From an uncultured Clostridia bacterium (GTDB lineage: Bacteria > Bacillota > Clostridia > Oscillospirales > Ruminococcaceae), in contig CALGTU010000095.1 in assembly GCA_937901465.1 (NCBI GenBank), positions 1-7,329 of the forward strand: a stretch of DNA of 7,329 nt. The letters are read 5' to 3'. The notes under the pieces were generated by a model. The model saw nothing but the letters and a program-made list of their open reading frames with translations. It was not told the origin of the DNA and did no database searches. The position numbers and the translations under genes were made by a program. Shown in pieces: positions 6,165-7,329 of the stretch (within the stretch, counting starts at the first letter, position 1; each line of letters opens with the position of its first letter).

Positions 6165-6875
6165 ATGAACACAATTGCGGATTTTTTCACAAACGTTTGG
6201 AATGACTTTTACGCAGACTTTTATGCATCGTTTATAAAAGAAGACAGATATATGCTTCTTCTTGATGGTATCGGTGTTACCATAAAAGTATCGCTTTTGG
6301 CGGTGGTTTTAGGTATAGCGATAGGTATGATAATCGCACTTTTCAATCTCTCGAATTCAAAGTTTTTAAGAGCGATAGGAAATGTCTATACCGACGTTAT
6401 CCGCGGAACCCCCTCTGTAACACAGCTTATGATTATCTATTTCGTTGTATTCGCATCGCTCCATGTTGACAAATGGATAATCGCCGCTATCGCGTTTGGT
6501 ATAAATTCGGGTGCGTATGTTTCTGAAATAATAAGAGCAGGTATTATGTCGATAGATAAGGGACAGACAGAAGCAGGCCGCTCTTTAGGTCTTAACGCAG
6601 CACAGACAATGAGCAGAATCGTTGTTCCTCAGGCTGTAAAGAATATCTTCCCCGCTCTTTGCAACGAATTCATCGTTCTTATAAAAGAAACAGCCATTGT
6701 CGGATATGTAGGTCTTATGGATATCCAGAAAGCAGGCGACTTTATAAAGTCTGCTACATACAAACCGATTATGCCTCTTATTGCAACAGCGATAATCTAT
6801 TTTGTAATCATCAAGGTTTTAACCCTTTTACTCGGGCTTATAGAAAAACAGCTCAGAAAATCAGAAGTAAGATAA
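6165..6875 (+). CDS. Polar amino acid ABC transporter permease, 236 aa
   Basis: Membrane subunit of an amino acid importer of the HisMQ/GlnP type. A hydrophilic N-terminus (1-29) is followed by five likely membrane spans (roughly 35-60, 84-100, 103-125, 165-185, 202-226). The family motif RGTPSVTQLMIIYF is at 80-93, and the cytoplasmic EAA loop that docks on the ATPase is at 136-156 (EAGRSLGLNAAQTMSR with the terminal VPQA). Length is normal for the family (about 220-250). The ATG at 6165 has AAGGA (6152-6156) eight bases upstream; the two earlier ATGs at 6157 and 6160 are in another frame and stop at once. The ATPase follows after 22 bases, so the two form an operon. The amino acid carried cannot be told from the permease alone, and no substrate-binding protein gene lies upstream of it. 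Confidence 0.95.
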   Translation: MNTIADFFTNVWNDFYADFYASFIKEDRYMLLLDGIGVTIKVSLLAVVLGIAIGMIIALFNLSNSKFLRAIGNVYTDVIRGTPSVTQLMIIYFVVFASLHVDKWIIAAIAFGINSGAYVSEIIRAGIMSIDKGQTEAGRSLGLNAAQTMSRIVVPQAVKNIFPALCNEFIVLIKETAIVGYVGLMDIQKAGDFIKSATYKPIMPLIATAIIYFVIIKVLTLLLGLIEKQLRKSEVR

Positions 6876-6897
6876 CAACAGGAAGGGGGAAAATAAG

Positions 6898-7329
6898 TTG
6901 ATTAAAGTTAAAAATCTTCATAAAACCTTCGGGGAATTAAATGTTCTCGCAGGGATAGATGAACATATAACACAGGGTGAAGTTGTCGTTGTAATCGGTC
7001 CTTCAGGTTCAGGAAAGTCAACATTCCTTCGTTGTCTTAACCTTCTTGAAACACCTACAAACGGTGAGATTTTTATAGACGACGAACAGATAAATTCAAA
7101 AAAAGCAAATGTTAATCTGATAAGACAGAAAATGGGTATGGTTTTTCAGCAGTTCAACCTTTTTCCACATCTGACAATCATCGATAACATAACTTTAGCA
7201 CCCGTTCTTTTAAAGAAAATGTCTAAAGAAGACGCTGTTAAAAAAGGAATGGAACTTCTCGAAAGAGTTGGTCTTTCAGATAAGGCAGACGCTTATCCAA
7301 ATCAGCTTTCAGGCGGTCAGAAACAGCGT
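6898..7329 (+). CDS. Polar amino acid ABC transporter ATP-binding protein (partial, 3' end beyond window)
   Basis: The reading frame from the TTG at 6898 is open to the window edge, giving the first 144 residues of a protein that is normally about 240. Walker A is GPSGSGKS (34-41), the Q-loop is in MVFQQFNLFPHLT (81-93), and the ABC signature LSGGQKQR (137-144) is the last thing seen; Walker B and the H-loop lie beyond. The N-terminal MIKVKNLHKTFG and the FQQFNLFPHLT block are typical of the GlnQ/HisP/ArtP class of polar amino acid importers. It pairs with the permease just upstream. The TTG start is supported by the purine-rich GGAAGGGGGA (6881-6890) at a suitable distance and by homology of the first residues. 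Confidence 0.95.
   Translation, partial: MIKVKNLHKTFGELNVLAGIDEHITQGEVVVVIGPSGSGKSTFLRCLNLLETPTNGEIFIDDEQINSKKANVNLIRQKMGMVFQQFNLFPHLTIIDNITLAPVLLKKMSKEDAVKKGMELLERVGLSDKADAYPNQLSGGQKQR

Noticed and set aside
6659..6901. Plus-strand 80-codon frame overlapping the permease and the ATPase start
   Set aside because: Out-of-frame overlap with the permease; rich in Arg, Tyr and Cys as expected for a shifted frame.

Overview
This window looks like a chromosomal segment of a low-GC, Gram-positive anaerobe of the Clostridia, most plausibly the Ruminococcus/Oscillospiraceae group. That placement is an inference from the AT-rich sequence, strong GGAGG-type ribosome binding sites, TTGAAA/TATAAT-type promoters, a Thr-rich lipoprotein linker and a type 3 thrombospondin plus von Willebrand A surface protein. 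No rRNA, tRNA, insertion sequence, CRISPR array or phage gene was seen.

Layout: positions 1-5968 are read on the minus strand and 6165-7329 on the plus strand, with a divergent promoter region between. From left to right: the 5' part of a family 2 glycosyltransferase fused to a GtrA membrane domain (1-765, cut by the window edge), with its own promoter and a leader hairpin; an intrinsic terminator (901-939) that ends a small HD-domain phosphohydrolase gene (944-1492) with its own strong promoter (1527-1555); then a tight three-gene cluster transcribed from about 6003 down to 1589.

The three-gene cluster is the most unusual part. Its first gene (3458-5968) encodes an 836-residue, single-span, surface-exposed protein with calcium-binding TSP3 motifs, a VWA domain with an intact MIDAS metal site and a roughly 300-residue C-terminal region that I cannot assign with confidence. 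Three bases later comes an ion or organic-anion transporter of the ArsB/CitM/SLC13 superfamily (2339-3454), and 15 bases after that a Thr-linker lipoprotein of unknown function (1589-2323). The spacing implies co-expression at the cell envelope, but the common function is not known to me.

On the plus strand, a near-consensus extended -10 promoter drives a polar amino acid ABC transporter: the membrane permease (6165-6875) followed by the start of its ATPase (6898-7329, cut by the window edge). No substrate-binding protein gene is visible in the window.

The only gene-free stretches are 766-943 (178 bases: promoter, leader hairpin, terminator), 1493-1588 (promoter of the HD gene plus a hairpin) and 5969-6164 (196 bases: two divergent promoters). 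None exceeds 300 bases.
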